A DNA stretch of 6,475 nucleotides from positions 1-6,475 of the forward strand of contig JBDHWF010000182.1 of the NCBI GenBank assembly GCA_039810045.1, written 5' to 3'. Positions 4,315-6,475 of the stretch are shown here, piece by piece. The notes under the pieces were generated by a model that searched no databases, had not been told where the DNA came from, and saw nothing but the letters and a program-made list of their open reading frames with translations. A program made the position numbers and the translations under genes. How positions within the stretch are numbered: position 1 is the first letter of the stretch; each line of letters opens with the position of its first letter. Source of the DNA: CADCWN01 sp039810045. GTDB taxonomy: Bacteria > Chloroflexota > Chloroflexia > Thermomicrobiales > CADCWN01.

Positions 4315-6475
4315 GTGAATGTACAACGAGTCAGTATGACCCTCGCCGGACGCACGCTGACCATTGAAACAGGCAAAATTGCCGAACAGGCTGATGGCGC
4401 GGTCACGGTGCAATACGGTGATTCGATGGTCTTTTCATCGGCAGTGAGCGGTGGGATACGTGAAGGTCTCGACTTTTTCCCCCTGACTGTGGAGTACGAA
4501 GAGCGGATGTATGCTGCCGGGAAGATTCCTGGTGGCTTTATCAAGCGCGAAGGCCGCCCGACCGAGAACGCGATTCTCGCCGCCCGCGTCACCGACCGCA
4601 CGATTCGCCCGCTTTTCCCCAAAGGTTTCAAGAACGAGACGCAGATTATCAACACCGTGTTCTCGGCAGACCAGGAGAACGACCCGGATATTCTCGCGTT
4701 GATCGGTACATCAACCGCGCTGATGATCAGCGATATTCCGTTTGATGGGCCAGTCGCTGCGGTGCGGATTGGGCTGATCGACGGGCAATTGGTCGTGAAT
4801 CCGCTCGAATCGCAGATGGCGAAAAGCAAGCTCGATCTGGTGGTCGCTGGCTCAGCAGATGCGATTGTGATGGTTGAAGGCAACGCCGAAGCGATCAGCG
4901 AAGAACTGATGGTCGAAGCGTTGGAGTTGGCGCACCGCGAGGTGCAACCAATCCTGCAACTGCAACACGAACTCCGGCAACGGGTTGGGCGCGAGAAGCG
5001 AACCTTCACGCCACCAGCCCGCGATGAGGCGACCGAAGCAGAAGTACAGGCAGTCCTTGGTGATCGGCTCGCTGGCGTGCTGTTCAACGCCGACAAAGCG
5101 GGCCGCGCTGCTGGCGTCAGAGCTTTGCGGGATCAACTGGTCGAGGAGCTAAGCGAAGGTTTGGAAGGGGCGGACAAAGCCGCCCGCGCCAAAGCCGTCG
5201 CGGGCGCATTCGAGACCTTGGAGACAAAGGCCGTCCGGCAGGCAATCCTGGAGCGCGGGGAGCGGCCTGACGGTCGGGGGCTGACGGAGATTCGCCCGAT
5301 CTGGTGTGAAACGGGCTATCTGCCCCGGGCGCACGGTTCGGCGATCTTCACGCGTGGGCAGACGCAAATCCTCTCGGTGGCGACGTTGGGCGCACCTGGC
5401 GATGCCCAGCGACTCGACTCGATCAGCCCGGAGGATACGAAGCGCTACATCCACCACTACAACTTCCCGCCGTATAGCACGGGCGAGGCGAAGCCACTGC
5501 GGAGCACTGGACGGCGCGAGATCGGTCACGGGGCCTTGGCTGAGCGGGCGCTGGTACGGATGTTGCCCGATGAAGGCACCTTCCCGTACACCATCAGGGT
5601 TGTCTCTGAAGCGGTGTCGTCGAACGGCTCGACCTCCATGGGGTCGGTCTGTGGCAGCACGATGGCGTTGCTCGACGCTGGCGTGCCGCTGAAAGCGCCA
5701 GTTGCCGGGGTGGCGATGGGGCTGATGACTGGTGAAGATGGTGTGCAGAGCGGCTACCAGATTCTGACTGATATTCAGGGACTGGAAGATCATATCGGCG
5801 ATATGGATTTCAAAGTTGCCGGCACTGCCGAAGGAATCACGGCGATTCAGATGGATATCAAGGTCAAAGGATTGACCTTTGAGTTGATGCGGAAGGCATT
5901 GTCCCAGGCGCGTGATGGCCGCCTGTTCATCCTCGATAAGATGCTGGCGACGATCAGTGTGCCACGGGCAGAACTCTCGGAGTTTGCCCCGCGTGTCGAG
6001 CGCCTGAAGATCAACCAGGAGAAGATCGGCGCGCTGATCGGCCCTGGTGGGAAGACGATTCGCGGGATTCAGGAGGAAACTGGCACGAAGATCGACGTGC
6101 AGGAAGATGGCACCGTCTCGGTCTCCGGGGTCGATCCAGCCGGAGTACGGCGGGCGCTGGCCCAGGTTGAAGGGCTGACCCGCGAAGCGAAGATCGGTGA
6201 TATTTACACAGGGAAAGTCGTGCGGATCATGCCGTATGGCGCATTCGTCGAATTGTTCCCCGGTCGCGATGGGTTGGTTCACGTTTCGGAACTTGCTACG
6301 GAGCGCGTTGAGCGCGTTGAAGATGTCGTCGCCGAAGGGGACGAGATTACCGTCATGGTGATCGACGTTGACCCCGGCACTGGCAAGGTCAGCCTCTCGC
6401 GGCGGGCAGCGTTGACCGGGGAGATCCCCGAGCGTGGCTCGCGTGGCGGCGGTGGCGGTGGCGGTGGCGGCCCCC
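4315..6475 (+). CDS. pnp: Polyribonucleotide nucleotidyltransferase (PNPase), 3' truncated by the window
   Basis: PNPase is a cytoplasmic trimeric enzyme that degrades RNA 3' to 5' by phosphorolysis and can run in reverse to add tails; it is central to mRNA decay. About 720 codons are present without a stop. The first RNase PH core includes AGKIPGGFIKREGRP (68-82), the RNA-binding loop equivalent to E. coli FFRR. A helical linker follows, then the catalytic second RNase PH core with FPPYSTGEAK (384-393), RRE (400-402), SSNGSTSM (435-442) and EDHIGDMDFK (491-500). D492, D498 and K500 correspond to E. coli D486, D492 and K494. The KH domain has GPGG at 576-579, the S1 domain spans about 627-700, and a tail starts with nine glycines (711-719). 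The GTG start has GGAGGA 7 nt upstream; in-frame ATGs at 4285 and 4300 are alternatives adding 10 or 5 residues. All catalytic residues look intact. Confidence 0.97.
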   Translation, partial: MNVQRVSMTLAGRTLTIETGKIAEQADGAVTVQYGDSMVFSSAVSGGIREGLDFFPLTVEYEERMYAAGKIPGGFIKREGRPTENAILAARVTDRTIRPLFPKGFKNETQIINTVFSADQENDPDILALIGTSTALMISDIPFDGPVAAVRIGLIDGQLVVNPLESQMAKSKLDLVVAGSADAIVMVEGNAEAISEELMVEALELAHREVQPILQLQHELRQRVGREKRTFTPPARDEATEAEVQAVLGDRLAGVLFNADKAGRAAGVRALRDQLVEELSEGLEGADKAARAKAVAGAFETLETKAVRQAILERGERPDGRGLTEIRPIWCETGYLPRAHGSAIFTRGQTQILSVATLGAPGDAQRLDSISPEDTKRYIHHYNFPPYSTGEAKPLRSTGRREIGHGALAERALVRMLPDEGTFPYTIRVVSEAVSSNGSTSMGSVCGSTMALLDAGVPLKAPVAGVAMGLMTGEDGVQSGYQILTDIQGLEDHIGDMDFKVAGTAEGITAIQMDIKVKGLTFELMRKALSQARDGRLFILDKMLATISVPRAELSEFAPRVERLKINQEKIGALIGPGGKTIRGIQEETGTKIDVQEDGTVSVSGVDPAGVRRALAQVEGLTREAKIGDIYTGKVVRIMPYGAFVELFPGRDGLVHVSELATERVERVEDVVAEGDEITVMVIDVDPGTGKVSLSRRAALTGEIPERGSRGGGGGGGGGP
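6445..6471 (+). repeat. Poly-glycine codon repeat in the PNPase tail
   Basis: Nine consecutive glycine codons alternate between GGC and GGT after the S1 domain (residues 711-719), encoded by a nearly pure 6-bp GGTGGC repeat. Such tracts expand and contract by slippage. The tail after S1 is a variable, often disordered region in PNPases that can mediate RNA or protein contacts; the window cuts it off. Confidence 0.75.

Noticed and set aside
4113..5096. A 327-codon minus-strand open frame covering the pnp leader and 5' part
   Set aside because: The product is Ser/Arg-rich low-complexity sequence, as expected from the complement of GC-rich codons, and it overlaps clear pnp coding sequence.
5149..6282. 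A 377-codon open frame on the minus strand, antisense to pnp
   Set aside because: It lies entirely within highly conserved PNPase coding sequence and its product resembles no known protein; it is a GC-rich shadow frame.
1..6475. CRISPR array, tRNA genes, insertion sequence or phage remnants
   Set aside because: No regularly spaced repeats, no tRNA cloverleaf and no transposase or integrase motifs were seen on either strand.

Overview
The window is GC-rich (by eye about 60%) bacterial chromosome carrying five genes, all on the + strand and mostly housekeeping. There is no rRNA, tRNA, CRISPR array, transposase, phage gene or integration scar. The mix (a compact RecJ, an Eis-like acetyltransferase, an S15 and a PNPase ending in a poly-glycine tail) would fit a Chloroflexota bacterium. 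That placement is an inference from protein flavour only and is not proven by the sequence.

Layout: (1) 1-198 is the C-terminal end of a membrane protein of unknown function. (2) recJ (265-1992) follows after a 66-nt gap holding an 8-bp inverted repeat. (3) A 153-nt gap with a tandem 11-bp repeat and a GC-rich hairpin leads to a 438-residue GNAT acetyltransferase of the Eis/SCP2-tailed type (2146-3462). (4) A 200-nt gap carries a good extended -10 promoter and a small leader hairpin ahead of rpsO (ribosomal protein S15, 3663-3932). A textbook intrinsic terminator (3973-4000) follows rpsO. (5) A long leader (about 4001-4314) precedes pnp (polynucleotide phosphorylase, 4315 to beyond the window end), which starts at GTG.

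How the genes work together: rpsO-terminator-pnp is the widespread bacterial arrangement linking S15 to the RNA-degradation exonuclease. The most interesting signal is in the pnp leader: a roughly 100-nt imperfect hairpin (4111-4212) with about 29 base pairs in five short helices. A second hairpin (4243-4275) sits between it and the ribosome binding site. In E. coli the pnp leader also folds into a long stem, which RNase III cuts and PNPase then degrades to repress its own synthesis. The structure here could serve an analogous circuit in a distant lineage, or could be a dispersed intergenic palindrome that landed there. RecJ is a DNA-repair exonuclease and shows no evident functional link to the RNA genes. 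I see no undescribed multi-gene system; the novelty here is regulatory.
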